From: Microbispora rosea subsp. aerata
GTDB taxonomy: Bacteria > Actinomycetota > Actinomycetes > Streptosporangiales > Streptosporangiaceae
Assembly: GCF_014647835.1 (NCBI RefSeq)
Contig: NZ_BMPY01000005.1
Span: 203,222-267,221 of the forward strand
Direction: 5' to 3'
DNA length: 64,000 nucleotides
A program made the translations under genes and the position numbers. This document shows positions 25,451-34,451 of the stretch, piece by piece. Below the pieces are notes generated by a model. It was not told where the DNA came from and made no database searches. It saw only the letters and a program-made list of their open reading frames with translations. Every line of letters begins with the position of its first letter. Within the stretch, counting starts at the first letter, position 1.

Positions 25451-28420
25451 ATGGAGATCGGCCCGGCTCCGTTCCCCGTGCGTCGGCATCCTGACGGCGT
25501 GACGGTGCCTCCCAGGCTCTCGGTGGTCGTCCCCGTGCTCGGCGGGGAGGAACACGCCGAAGAGTGCCTCGAATCCCTGCGCGACCAGACCCTGGACGAC
25601 CTGGAGGTGATCCTGGTCGGCCGGCCGCGGGGCCTGCGCCCGCCGGACCACAGGTTCACGCTCGTGACGCTCGGCGACGGCGGCGACGACCCCGGCACGG
25701 CCCGCAACGCGGGCGCGGAGTTCGCCACCGGGCGCTACCTCGCCTTCGCCGACCCCGGCTCGGTCGTCCCCGCCGGCGCCTACCGCGCGCTGGTCGGCGT
25801 CCTCGACCACACCGGCTCCGACCTCGCCTGCGGCAGGATCCGCACCTGGACGCCGGCGGCCCCGGGCCAGGCGCAGGCCCCGGCGGCGAAGGCCAGGCTG
25901 CGCACGCACATCACCCGGCATCAGAAGCTGCTCGACGACCCCCGGGCGGGTGGCACGGTGTTCCGCCGGGAGTTCTGGAAACGGCACGGCTTCGCCTTCC
26001 CTCCGGGCCTGGGCGAGGACTTCCCGGTGACGATCCCCGCGCACGTGCTGTCCACCTCGGCGGACGTGCTCGGCGACGTGGTCTGCCTCGCGAGGGGCAC
26101 GCGCAGGGCCGCCGACCCGCTGCGCCGCCTGCGGGCCATGCTGGAGGTGTCGGACCTGCTCGGACGGCACGCGCCGCAGCTGCGCCCGGCCTACGACCTG
26201 CGCCTGGCCGAAGGACCCGACCTCGAAGCGGTGCTGGCGGCCGTACGCGACCGGATGCCGGACGGGCTCGCCGAGGCCCTGGGCCGCCTGGACCCCGGCG
26301 CGATGGAACGGCTGCCGGTGCTGCGAAGACTTCAGATCCATTTCGCCGCGCACGGCATGCTCGGCGAGCTGGCGGAGCTGCGGATGTTCGCCGCCTCGGA
26401 GATCAGGCACCGAGGCGTGCTGCGGCGGGGGCTGAGGCGTCGCCGCTGGGTCCTCGACTACCCCTTCCGCCGCGATCCCCGGCTGCCGCGCTTGCTGTTC
26501 GACGCCACCCGCGACCTGCGGCTCGTGGCCTGCGTGGACGACGTGCGCCACACCGACGGCAGGCTCGCCCTGATCGGCCACGCGTACATCGCCCACCTGG
26601 ACAGCGGGCGCAGCCGCATCGAGCTGTGGCTCCAGCGGGGGGAGGAGCGGATCACCCTGCCGGTGCGGCGGACCCGCAGGCCCGACGTGACCGCCGACTC
26701 CCGGCAGTCGGTCGCGTGTCACGACGACTCCGGCTTCGAGACCGTGATCGACCTCGACGCGCTGCCGTCCGGCCGGTGGGCGCTGCACGCGCGGGTCCGG
26801 GCGCGGGGCGTGACCCGCGCGGGCCGGGCGGCCGGGGCGCCGGGCGAGCGCGTCTTCGACGCCGGGACCGTGCGCGTCAGCCTCACCCGCGACCGCGGGC
26901 TCACGCTCGGACCCCGCATCGCCGCGGACGGCCCGGCTCCCGACCCCGGCGGCCGGGTGAGCACGCTTCGCTGGACGGAGTCGGGCGAGCTGGTCCTGGA
27001 GGGGGCGGGCCGGTGCCCGGCCGCCCGGATCGTCCTGGAGCAGGGCGCGGAGCGGCACTCCTGGCCGGTCCACCAGGGCGAGACCACCTGGACGGCCGTC
27101 ATCGGCAGGACGGCCGAAGGGCTTCCGCTCCGCAGCGGCACCTGGCGGGTGCTCGCCCCGTCGCCGGAGGGCCGGGACGAGCGTGTCCGCCTGAGCCCCG
27201 GCCTGATCGCCGACCCGCCCAAACCGAGGGTCGCCGGATTTCACGAGATATCCGTACGCACCTCCCGCGACGGCGACCTGAGCCTCGCGGTGCGCCCCGC
27301 GCTCGGCCCGCACGAGCGCGGGCCGTACGCGACGCGCAGGAGGCGGGCGGCGGCCCCGCGCCGCACGGCCCTGCGGAACGCGGCCGTGTTCGACAGCTAC
27401 GGCGGCGGGCAGTATTCATGCAATCCCCGGGCCGTCTCCGAGGAGCTGGCGCGCCGCCACCCGGACGTGGAGATCGTCTGGGTCACCCGGGACGGGCAGT
27501 TCGCCGTCCCGCCGGGGGTGCGCCTGGTCCTGTACGGCTCGCGCGAGCACGAGGAGGCGCTGCGCACCAGCCGCTTCGTGGTGGCCAACCGGCGCACGCA
27601 ACCGGGGTGGTATCGCAAGCCGCGCGGGCAGACGGTCGTGCAGACCTGGCACGGCACGCCGCTCAAGCGGCTGGGGCTCGACCTGGAGGGCATGCCGTAC
27701 GCGCAGCGGGTGCCGCGCGCGGAGCTGGCGCGCCAGGTGGCGACCTGGGACCTGCTGCTGTCGCCGAGCCCGTTCGCCACCTCCGCGCTGCGCGGGGCCT
27801 TCGGCTACGAGGGGGAGATCCTCGAGTCGGGCTACCCGCGCAACGACGTGCTCTTCGATCCCGCGCGCGGCCGGGCGGCCCGGCGGCGGCTGGGCCTGCC
27901 GGACGACCGGCGGGTCATCCTGTACGCGCCGACGTGGCGGGACGACGACGTCACCGGGCGGCTCACGCTCGACCCGGTCAAGGTGGCGGGTGCGTTGGGC
28001 GACGACGACGTGCTGCTCGTGCGGGCGCACTACCTGGTGGCACGCGACATGGCGATCCCGATCGGCGACCGCATCCGCGATGTCTCGAAATTTCCGGATA
28101 TGGCGGAGCTCTTGGCCGCTGCGGATGTGCTGGTAACCGACTACTCGTCGGCGATGTTCGACTTCGCGTGCACCGGCAGGCCCATGGTGTTTTACACACC
28201 CGACCTGGAGCACTACCGCGACAAGGTGCGCGGCTTCTACTTCGACTTTGAAGCCGAGGCCCCCGGGCCCGTCCTCAGGTCCGACGACGACGTGCTCGAC
28301 GTGCTGCGGCACGGCGACCTCGGCCGGTTCGCGGACCGCTACGAGCGGTTCGCCCGCACATACTGCCCCTGGGACGACGGGCACGCCTCGGCGCGCGTGG
28401 TCGCGCGCCTGCGGCCATGA
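25451..28420 (+). CDS. two-domain GT2 / TagB-TagF-like protein; phosphotransferase intact, GT domain degenerate
   Basis: A 989-residue paralogue of the preceding gene. The N-terminal GT2 fold is recognisable (RLSVVVPVLGG, GTARNAGAEFATGRYLAF), but the acidic motifs are gone: VDDG is VGRP (56-59) and D-S-D-D is D-P-G-S (101-104). The C-terminal glycerophosphotransferase domain has VVQTWHGTPLKRLGLD (His734), SGYPRNDVLF, LYAPTWRDD, LVRAHYLV (His860) and VLVTDYSSAMFDFACTGRPM, the full TagB/TagF set. It should transfer glycerol- or another polyol-phosphate from a CDP-linked donor onto a surface glycan. The start is uncertain: ATG 25451 has only a weak AAGG, and GTG 25499 would begin right at the conserved core. 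Stop and next start overlap as ATGA. Confidence 0.84.
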   Translation: MEIGPAPFPVRRHPDGVTVPPRLSVVVPVLGGEEHAEECLESLRDQTLDDLEVILVGRPRGLRPPDHRFTLVTLGDGGDDPGTARNAGAEFATGRYLAFADPGSVVPAGAYRALVGVLDHTGSDLACGRIRTWTPAAPGQAQAPAAKARLRTHITRHQKLLDDPRAGGTVFRREFWKRHGFAFPPGLGEDFPVTIPAHVLSTSADVLGDVVCLARGTRRAADPLRRLRAMLEVSDLLGRHAPQLRPAYDLRLAEGPDLEAVLAAVRDRMPDGLAEALGRLDPGAMERLPVLRRLQIHFAAHGMLGELAELRMFAASEIRHRGVLRRGLRRRRWVLDYPFRRDPRLPRLLFDATRDLRLVACVDDVRHTDGRLALIGHAYIAHLDSGRSRIELWLQRGEERITLPVRRTRRPDVTADSRQSVACHDDSGFETVIDLDALPSGRWALHARVRARGVTRAGRAAGAPGERVFDAGTVRVSLTRDRGLTLGPRIAADGPAPDPGGRVSTLRWTESGELVLEGAGRCPAARIVLEQGAERHSWPVHQGETTWTAVIGRTAEGLPLRSGTWRVLAPSPEGRDERVRLSPGLIADPPKPRVAGFHEISVRTSRDGDLSLAVRPALGPHERGPYATRRRRAAAPRRTALRNAAVFDSYGGGQYSCNPRAVSEELARRHPDVEIVWVTRDGQFAVPPGVRLVLYGSREHEEALRTSRFVVANRRTQPGWYRKPRGQTVVQTWHGTPLKRLGLDLEGMPYAQRVPRAELARQVATWDLLLSPSPFATSALRGAFGYEGEILESGYPRNDVLFDPARGRAARRRLGLPDDRRVILYAPTWRDDDVTGRLTLDPVKVAGALGDDDVLLVRAHYLVARDMAIPIGDRIRDVSKFPDMAELLAAADVLVTDYSSAMFDFACTGRPMVFYTPDLEHYRDKVRGFYFDFEAEAPGPVLRSDDDVLDVLRHGDLGRFADRYERFARTYCPWDDGHASARVVARLRP

Positions 28421-30693
28421 CCCGCGCCTCCCGGCACGCCGGCGACCAGCCCTCCCGCCCTGCCGCCGAAGCGTCGTCACAGCCGAGCACGCCGAACCCC
28501 GCGCCGTCAGACACCGCGCCCACACCGGACCCCGCGTTGTCGGACACCGCGCTGCCGGACGCCGCGCTGTCCGAGGCGTCGCCCGCAGCACCGTCTGAAA
28601 CGTCGCCCGCACTGCCGCACGCGGCGCCGTCCGAAACACCGCGCGCCGCGCGCGCACCGCTGCGGGCCGAGGCCGGTTCGGGCGTCACCGACGCGCCCGC
28701 GCGGACCACGGTGTCGGACATCATGCCGTCCGAAACGTTGCCCGCACTGCCGCACGCAGCGCCGTCCGAAACACCGCGCGCCGCGCGCGTGTCGCTGGGG
28801 GATGAGCCCGGTTCGGGCGTCACCGACGCGCCCGCGCGGGCCACGGTGTCGGACGCCGCGCTGTCCGAGGCGTCGCCCGCAGCGCCGTCTGAAACGTCGC
28901 CCGCACTGCCGTCCGAAACACCGCGCGCCGCGCGCGTGTCGCTGGGGGGCGAGCCTGGTGGCGCTGCCGATGAACCCGAGCGGGCCGCGCTGCAGGAGCG
29001 GCCGGGCGTTGTGATGCTCGTGCCGGCTGTCCTCGCGCTGGCCGCCGGGCTGTGGGACCTCGCCGGGCCGCCGCCGTGGCGGGACGAGGCGGCCACGGTC
29101 AGCGCGGCCGGCCGCACCCTGCCCCAGTTGGCGCACCTGCTGCAGTCGGTCGACGCGGTGCACGGCCTCTACTACGGGCTGACGCACGTCGTCGCGAGCC
29201 TGTACGGCACCGCCGAGGTGACGCTGCGGATCCCGTCGGTCGTCGCGGGCGTGCTGGCCGCGGCCGGGACCGGCGCGCTCGGCCGCGCGCTCGGCGTCCC
29301 CCGGGCGGGCCTGTACGGCGGCGTGCTGCTGGCCCTCATGCCGATCTTCTCCAGGTATGTCCAGGAGGCCCGGCCGTACGCGCTGACGGCGGCGGCGGCC
29401 GTAGGCGTGACCCTGCTGTTCGTGCGCGTGATGCGGTCGCCGACGTCGGCGGTGCTGGCGGCCTACGCGGCGGCGCTGACCATGCTGGCCTATCTCAACC
29501 TGTTCGCGTTCCTGATCGCGGGGGCGCACGGCGTCGCCCTGATCCTGTCGAGGGGGCCGCTGCTGCGGTGGGCGTGCGCGGTCACGCCCGCGCTGGCCGC
29601 CGTGGCACCGCTGGCCTGGCTCGGCTCCCGGCAGAGCGCGCAGGTGGGCTGGATCCCCCGGCCTGACGCGGAGGACCTGGGCAGGCTCGCCGTTCAGATG
29701 TTCGGCGACCTCGGCGGCGCGACAGGGCCCGGGGTGGCCCCGCTGACCTGGGCGCTGGCGCTCTTCGGTCTCGCGTACGCCGTGGTCGCGGCCCTCCGCC
29801 GGGCTCGCGCCGCACGCCACGTCGAAGGACACGCCACGCGCGGCCTCCCGGCGACCGCCGCACGCGGCGAAAGAACGACCGCCGCGCTCCGTACCGGAAC
29901 GACCGCCATGCAGACTGCCGTCGCAGGCCAGGCGGGGACGACCGCAGACCGTGCCGAGACGACCGCGGCGGGCCGTATGGAAGGAGCGCGGGCTGCCGGT
30001 GCGGCCGGGAGAACGCCCGCGGGCATGGCGGCTCCGGCCCTGTCCGGCCAGGCGGCGCTCGTACGGCTGACGCTGCCGTGGGTGCTGGTGCCCGCGCTGG
30101 TGCTGCTCACGGTCTCCTGGGCCGCCCAGCCCGTGTATGTGTTCCGGTACGTCTTCCACTGCGTCCCGGCGGCGGCGCTGCTGGCCGGGGCGGGTCTGGC
30201 CGCGCTGCCTCCCGGCCTCGCCGCGGCCGTGCTGGCCGGCTGGCTCGGCCTGTCGGTTCCCGGGCAGGTCGCCACGCGCGGGCCGGACGGCAGGCAGGAC
30301 GATCCCCGGCCGGTCATGGCGCTGCTCGCGTCCGAGGCGAAACCGGGCGACGGGGTGCTTTTCGTCCCCGCCAAGGTCAGGAAGTACGCCGTGGTTTACC
30401 CGCCGGTCTTCCGCGGGCTCCGCGACGTGGCGCTGGCCCGGTCACCCGAGCGGGACGGCAGCTTCTCGGGCCGCGAGGTCGGGCCCCGCGTGCTCGCCTC
30501 CCGGCTGTCCGGTCTGCGTACGCTCTGGGTGGTCGGCCACACGGGCAAGACCGGAATGCCGGACCGGCGGCGCGCCGTGGTGACGCGTTCGTTCGCCCCG
30601 GCAGGCCGGTGGACCTTCCGCGGCCTGTTCGTCGAGCGATACGACGCGCGGCCCGCTCACCGCCGCTCGAACGGCGCCGGGGTGGGGAAGTAG
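28417..30693 (+). CDS. GT39-like membrane glycosyltransferase with repetitive N-terminal region
   Basis: A 758-residue protein. Residues 1 to about 190 are low-complexity Ala/Pro/Ser/Glu sequence built from imperfect repeats. From about 195 on it is a polytopic membrane protein of the PMT/ArnT-like GT-C class: WDLAGPPPWRDEAATVSAAG holds the acidic pair of the first periplasmic loop, and PIFSRYVQEARPYALTAAAA matches the class's second conserved loop. Such enzymes use polyprenyl-phosphate sugars on the outer face. An Ala/Thr-rich cytosolic loop (about 465-540) interrupts the membrane part. Translationally coupled to the previous gene (ATGA). The 3' end overlaps the convergent Stealth gene by 37 bp. 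Confidence 0.75.
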   Translation: MTRASRHAGDQPSRPAAEASSQPSTPNPAPSDTAPTPDPALSDTALPDAALSEASPAAPSETSPALPHAAPSETPRAARAPLRAEAGSGVTDAPARTTVSDIMPSETLPALPHAAPSETPRAARVSLGDEPGSGVTDAPARATVSDAALSEASPAAPSETSPALPSETPRAARVSLGGEPGGAADEPERAALQERPGVVMLVPAVLALAAGLWDLAGPPPWRDEAATVSAAGRTLPQLAHLLQSVDAVHGLYYGLTHVVASLYGTAEVTLRIPSVVAGVLAAAGTGALGRALGVPRAGLYGGVLLALMPIFSRYVQEARPYALTAAAAVGVTLLFVRVMRSPTSAVLAAYAAALTMLAYLNLFAFLIAGAHGVALILSRGPLLRWACAVTPALAAVAPLAWLGSRQSAQVGWIPRPDAEDLGRLAVQMFGDLGGATGPGVAPLTWALALFGLAYAVVAALRRARAARHVEGHATRGLPATAARGERTTAALRTGTTAMQTAVAGQAGTTADRAETTAAGRMEGARAAGAAGRTPAGMAAPALSGQAALVRLTLPWVLVPALVLLTVSWAAQPVYVFRYVFHCVPAAALLAGAGLAALPPGLAAAVLAGWLGLSVPGQVATRGPDGRQDDPRPVMALLASEAKPGDGVLFVPAKVRKYAVVYPPVFRGLRDVALARSPERDGSFSGREVGPRVLASRLSGLRTLWVVGHTGKTGMPDRRRAVVTRSFAPAGRWTFRGLFVERYDARPAHRRSNGAGVGK
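28558..28960 (+). repeat. imperfect direct repeats encoding the N-terminal tract of the GT39-like protein
   Basis: Three diverged units of about 105-160 bp, starting near 28558, 28720 and 28855, each encode S-E-T-x-P-A-L-P followed by P-S-E-T-P-R-A-A-R. The first two end in G-S-G-V-T-D-A-P-A-R and T-V-S-D. Frame is kept throughout, so copy number could vary without breaking the gene. Confidence 0.75.
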
Positions 30694-32240
30694 GCCTCCA
30701 GAAAACGCGCGAGCAGCGCGTCCTGCTCGGGGGTGGTGGGGGCGGTGTCGTTGAGGCAGAACACGTCGTGCTTGCGCCGGGCCAGCATGCGGCGGAGCTT
30801 GGCCGGCGTCTTCGGCAGCGACAGGTCGACGTAGGTGTAGTCGACCGTGCCGGGCACCGCCCGCCCGCTCAGGTAGCCGTAGTAGTGCGCCAGCGACGAG
30901 ACCACCGAGATGTCCCGTGTCGTGCGGAACCTGTTGCGGGCGGTCGCCGCGAACTCCTCCGCGAAACGCCCCTCCAGCTCGTACATGACCGACCGGCGCA
31001 GCGCGTACGGCACGTGCTTGAGCTTCTGCGTGATCGTGCGGCCGGTCAGGTTCTCCAGTATGCGCCGGTTGTTCATGCCGGCGGCGTGCACCGGCGACTC
31101 CTCGTTCTCCGGCACGCCGAAGGGCACGTGGACGGTGCTGGGGAAAAAACGGGTGATCCCGTTGCCTTCGAAGAACGTCCGGGGAGGCAGCGGCCGGCCC
31201 AGGAAGAAGTCGTCGTTGAAATACAGGAAGTGCTCGCTGAGCCCGTCGATGTGATGGAGCTGCGTCTCGATGGCGTGCGAGTTGAACACCGGCAGCACCG
31301 ACGGGTCGGCGAAGATCTCCTTGTGGTCGACCACCGAGACCATCGGGTGGCTGGTGTCGAGCCACGGCGGCGTCTGGCCGTCGGTGACGATCCACACCCG
31401 GTTGATCCACGGGGCGTACATCAGCAGCGAGCGCAGCGAGTAACGCAGCTCGTCCCGGCTGGTGAACCGCGCCTCCGTGGTCGCCATCTCGCTCAGCGGG
31501 GCGCCCCTGCGCCGCGCCTCGTCGCGCTCGGCCTGGTCGCGGCGGGCCCGCCAGGCGGGGTCGGAGCCGTCCACCCACGTGTAGACCGCGTCGATCGGGA
31601 AGTCGATGTCGTCGAGCAGCCGCCGTACGAACTCGGGCCGGGTGCGGTAGGCGCGGGCCCGGCGGGCGGCGCACGCCAGCGGCGTGAACAGCTCCTCGCC
31701 GCCGTCCACCGTGGGGCCGTCGACGGGAACGCGGTCGCAGGCGGGGTTGGGCCTCGGCGCGACCAGCTCGTCGCCCTCCCTGGCCCAAAACTCCAGGTCG
31801 CAGCCGCTTTCCGGGCCGAGGGTCAGGGTCCGGGAGGGGCTGGAGAAATACATGGCGAGCCGCACGACTTTGGCGTCGCCGAGCATCGCCGCCGCCCGGC
31901 GCATCGGGCGCATCCGGCCCGCGTCCGCCTGGCGCGCCCGCGCCCGCTGCCTGCCGTACGGCTGCCGCGCCGCGAACAGCGGGTGACGGCCGGCCGCGAG
32001 CGCGGTGAGCGCGCGGGTGCGCTCGTCCTCGGGCACGGCGACCACCGGCGGCCGGTTCGGCAGCGGGCGCACGCAGAAGTACGGCACGCCCGCCTCGGTC
32101 AGCAGGCCGCACACCACGTCCAGCGTCTCGCGCTGGGCCTGGAGCGGACCGGCGTCCGGCCGGATGAGCGCGGCCCGCGGCGCGGGCTCCCGCGACGGCA
32201 GCCGCCCCTGCAGCCGCCGATACAACGTGACAACGGGCAT
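30657..32240 (-). CDS. Stealth-family sugar-1-phosphate transferase
   Basis: Transfers hexose-1-phosphate from a nucleotide sugar to build phosphodiester-linked polysaccharide, as capsule polymerases of the Stealth class do; 527 residues, cytosolic/membrane-associated. Conserved regions in order: IDAVYTWVDGSDPAW (CR1), DELRYSLRSLLMYAPWINRV and WIVTDGQTPPWL (CR2), LHHIDGLSEHFLYFNDDFFL (CR3) and CLNDT (CR4). ATG 32240 is chosen because GAGGGGGAG lies just upstream; the frame runs 30 codons further without a signal. The about 200-residue N-terminal region is variable. It is convergent with the glycosyltransferase operon and divergent from the CDP-alcohol phosphotransferase gene. Confidence 0.88.
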   Translation of the reverse strand: MPVVTLYRRLQGRLPSREPAPRAALIRPDAGPLQAQRETLDVVCGLLTEAGVPYFCVRPLPNRPPVVAVPEDERTRALTALAAGRHPLFAARQPYGRQRARARQADAGRMRPMRRAAAMLGDAKVVRLAMYFSSPSRTLTLGPESGCDLEFWAREGDELVAPRPNPACDRVPVDGPTVDGGEELFTPLACAARRARAYRTRPEFVRRLLDDIDFPIDAVYTWVDGSDPAWRARRDQAERDEARRRGAPLSEMATTEARFTSRDELRYSLRSLLMYAPWINRVWIVTDGQTPPWLDTSHPMVSVVDHKEIFADPSVLPVFNSHAIETQLHHIDGLSEHFLYFNDDFFLGRPLPPRTFFEGNGITRFFPSTVHVPFGVPENEESPVHAAGMNNRRILENLTGRTITQKLKHVPYALRRSVMYELEGRFAEEFAATARNRFRTTRDISVVSSLAHYYGYLSGRAVPGTVDYTYVDLSLPKTPAKLRRMLARRKHDVFCLNDTAPTTPEQDALLARFLEAYFPTPAPFERR

Positions 32241-32395
32241 GGTCTCCCCCTCGACCACGGACTGTAACCGATCGGCGACCGGATTGGCGGATGGTTTACC
32301 CAGCCGGGGGAGATGGTCAAGAAGCGGCAATGAGTTGCCCCGCCTGTTACCGAAGAGGAGGCGTACGGCTACCGGTTGTAGTCATTCTTGCCTGC

Positions 32396-33286
32396 ATGGG
32401 GCGCTTCACGCTGGACGACATACTCGCGACACGCAAGCCGAGAGACTCGTGGTGGACCGTCTTCATGGTCGATCCGCTCGCCTGCAGGCTCGCGCTGCTC
32501 GTGGCCAACCACACCTCGATCACGCCGAACGGGCTGACCCGGTTGTCCATGCTGATCGGCCTCGCCTCGGCGGCCGCCTTCGCGCAAGGCATGCTCGTCG
32601 CGGGGGCGGTGCTGTTCTACCTGAGTTTCACGGTCGACTGCATGGACGGGAAGATCGCCAGGCTCAAGGGCACGGGGACGCCCTTCGGCCTGTGGCTCGA
32701 CTACGTCGGCGACCGGGTGAGGGTGGTCTGCTGCGCCTTCGGGTGGGGATTCGGGGAGTACACCCGCTCGGGGGACACGGACGTGGTGCTCGCCGCCGTC
32801 GGCGTCGTCGTGCTCGATCTGTTCCGCTACATCAACGGCCCGCAGCTCAAGCGGGTCAAGGACGCCACACGCGCGCTGGTCGAGTCGCGGCTGAACGAGC
32901 AGTGCGTGCTCGCCGAGAGCGTGCTGCGCTCCAGGCCGCGGACCGAGCTGCGGCAGGCCGCCGCGGAGTTCGGCCAGGTCGCCGCCGAGGACGGCGCCAC
33001 GGTGGTCGACCTGCAGAAGGCGTTCCACGACCGCTTTCCCTGGTATGACCGCTTCCGCGTCTTCCTGGTGCGGCATCGCGTGCGCACGCACGTGGTGAGC
33101 GGCATCGAGTTCCACGCCGCGGTCTTCGTCGTGGCCCCGCTGTTCGGGCCCGGTGCCCTGGTGCCGGTCGCGGCCGTGGCCGGCACGCTGCTGCTGGCGT
33201 TCGAGATGTTCCTCGTCTACCGCGTCTGGCTGGCCTCGCGCCAGGTGCCCAGCACCCCTGCCGAGAAAGAGAAGATCCTTGTCTGA
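32396..33286 (+). CDS. CDP-alcohol phosphatidyltransferase family membrane enzyme
   Basis: Transfers a phospho-group from a CDP-alcohol to an acceptor alcohol in the membrane. The signature D-x2-D-G-x2-A-R-x8-G-x3-D-x3-D is perfect: DCMDGKIAR, eight residues, then GLWLDYVGD. 296 residues with membrane segments before the motif and at the C-terminus. ATG 32396 (MGRFTLDDIL) has no ribosome binding site; AGAGGAGG at 32353 lies too far upstream. Upstream in-frame ATGs at 32291 and 32330 give an unlikely Cys/Arg extension. Its place between Stealth and sulfotransferase genes suggests making or attaching a phospholipid or polyol-phosphate part of the polymer. Product unknown. Confidence 0.85.
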   Translation: MGRFTLDDILATRKPRDSWWTVFMVDPLACRLALLVANHTSITPNGLTRLSMLIGLASAAAFAQGMLVAGAVLFYLSFTVDCMDGKIARLKGTGTPFGLWLDYVGDRVRVVCCAFGWGFGEYTRSGDTDVVLAAVGVVVLDLFRYINGPQLKRVKDATRALVESRLNEQCVLAESVLRSRPRTELRQAAAEFGQVAAEDGATVVDLQKAFHDRFPWYDRFRVFLVRHRVRTHVVSGIEFHAAVFVVAPLFGPGALVPVAAVAGTLLLAFEMFLVYRVWLASRQVPSTPAEKEKILV

Positions 33287-33410
33287 CCGGCCGCTTCGGC
33301 CGGATACACGAACTCGTACGGCGTGACGCCGTAGGACCCGCGTCACGAGCCGCACCCGGGGGAGGGCGGCGGCCGGGCGTCTGGCAATTTCACCACGGGG
33401 GATAGAACTC

Positions 33411-34451
33411 ATGCATTCGGACAGACCTGTCTTCGTCGTCGGCTGCCCGCGCTCCGGCACCACCATGCTGCAGCTCATGCTGCACTCGCATCCGCGCATC
33501 GCGGTCCCGCCCGAGACGAGGTTCCTCGTCCCGGCCTACTTCTCCCGCAGGGCGTACGGCGACATGCGGCTGGCCGACAACAGGCGCAGGCTGGCGACCT
33601 GGATCGCCGAGGGCAGGACCACGAAGTTCCACGAGCTGGGGCTGAGCCGTCCCGACTTCATCCAGGCGGCCATGCTCGGCCCGGGCAGCTTCGGCTCGGT
33701 CATCGGCATGGTCTTCAAGTGCTACGCCGAGCGCTTCGGCAAGCCGCGCTGGGGCGACAAGCGGCCCAGCTACTACCGGCACGTCGAGATGCTCATGCGG
33801 ATGTTCCCCGACGCGCAGTTCATCCACCTCGTCAGGGACGGCCGCGACTGCGTGGCCTCGCTCAAGCAGATGCCCTGGTACAAGGGCGACGCCGTGCACG
33901 CCATGGCCAACTGGGCCGAGGCCATCGACTTCGGCCGGCGGAACGCGCGCAAGCTGCCCTCCGACAGCTTCTACGAGCTGCGGTACGAGGACCTCACCGC
34001 CGACCCGGAGACCGAGCTGAAGAAGCTGTGCGTGTTCCTCGGCGAGGACTACGACCCGGCGATGTGCGAGCCGCGTCACATGGCCGAGCTGGCCGTGCCC
34101 AAGCACAAGGTGTGGCACAGCAACACCCACCAGGAGGTGACCACCGCCCACTCGGGCAAGTGGGCGTCCCGGCTCGAGCCCTGGGAGATCTCGCTGTGCG
34201 AGGAGGTCCTCGGCGAGCGGCTCACCGCGTACGGCTACGAGCTGAGCGGCGCGCGCAAGCCCGACCGCGACCACGTCGCGGCGTTCAAGACGGCGGCGAA
34301 CAAGCGGCGCGCGGCGCGGCTGCGCAAGTACAACCGCGACCGGCTCACGCGGCTGCGCGAGCCCGGCCCGATCGCGGCGCTGCTGACCGAGGGCCAGCGG
34401 CGGCTCGCCGGCCTGCCCCAGCAGCGCAGCTACGAACTGCTCCCCCGCTGA
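33411..34451 (+). CDS. PAPS-dependent sulfotransferase
   Basis: Transfers sulfate from PAPS to a hydroxyl group; 346 residues, normal for the family. The 5'-phosphosulfate loop is FVVGCPRSGTTMLQLMLHSH at the N-terminus. The 3'-phosphate site is FIHLVRDGRDCVASLKQM. YELRYEDLTADPETELKKLC is the typical helix-strand block, and HSGKWASRLEPWE is near the end. The Arg-rich C-terminal about 60 residues are variable. Last gene of the surface-polymer cluster, so a sulfated glycan is the expected product. A strong hairpin follows. Confidence 0.9.
   Translation: MHSDRPVFVVGCPRSGTTMLQLMLHSHPRIAVPPETRFLVPAYFSRRAYGDMRLADNRRRLATWIAEGRTTKFHELGLSRPDFIQAAMLGPGSFGSVIGMVFKCYAERFGKPRWGDKRPSYYRHVEMLMRMFPDAQFIHLVRDGRDCVASLKQMPWYKGDAVHAMANWAEAIDFGRRNARKLPSDSFYELRYEDLTADPETELKKLCVFLGEDYDPAMCEPRHMAELAVPKHKVWHSNTHQEVTTAHSGKWASRLEPWEISLCEEVLGERLTAYGYELSGARKPDRDHVAAFKTAANKRRAARLRKYNRDRLTRLREPGPIAALLTEGQRRLAGLPQQRSYELLPR

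Noticed and set aside
21865-25728. Antisense frame of 1287 codons opposite the GT2/TagF-like gene
   Set aside because: Longer than the real gene, but with Arg/Gly/Pro/His-rich shadow composition and no domain; the sense strand shows clear GT2 and TagF-like motifs.
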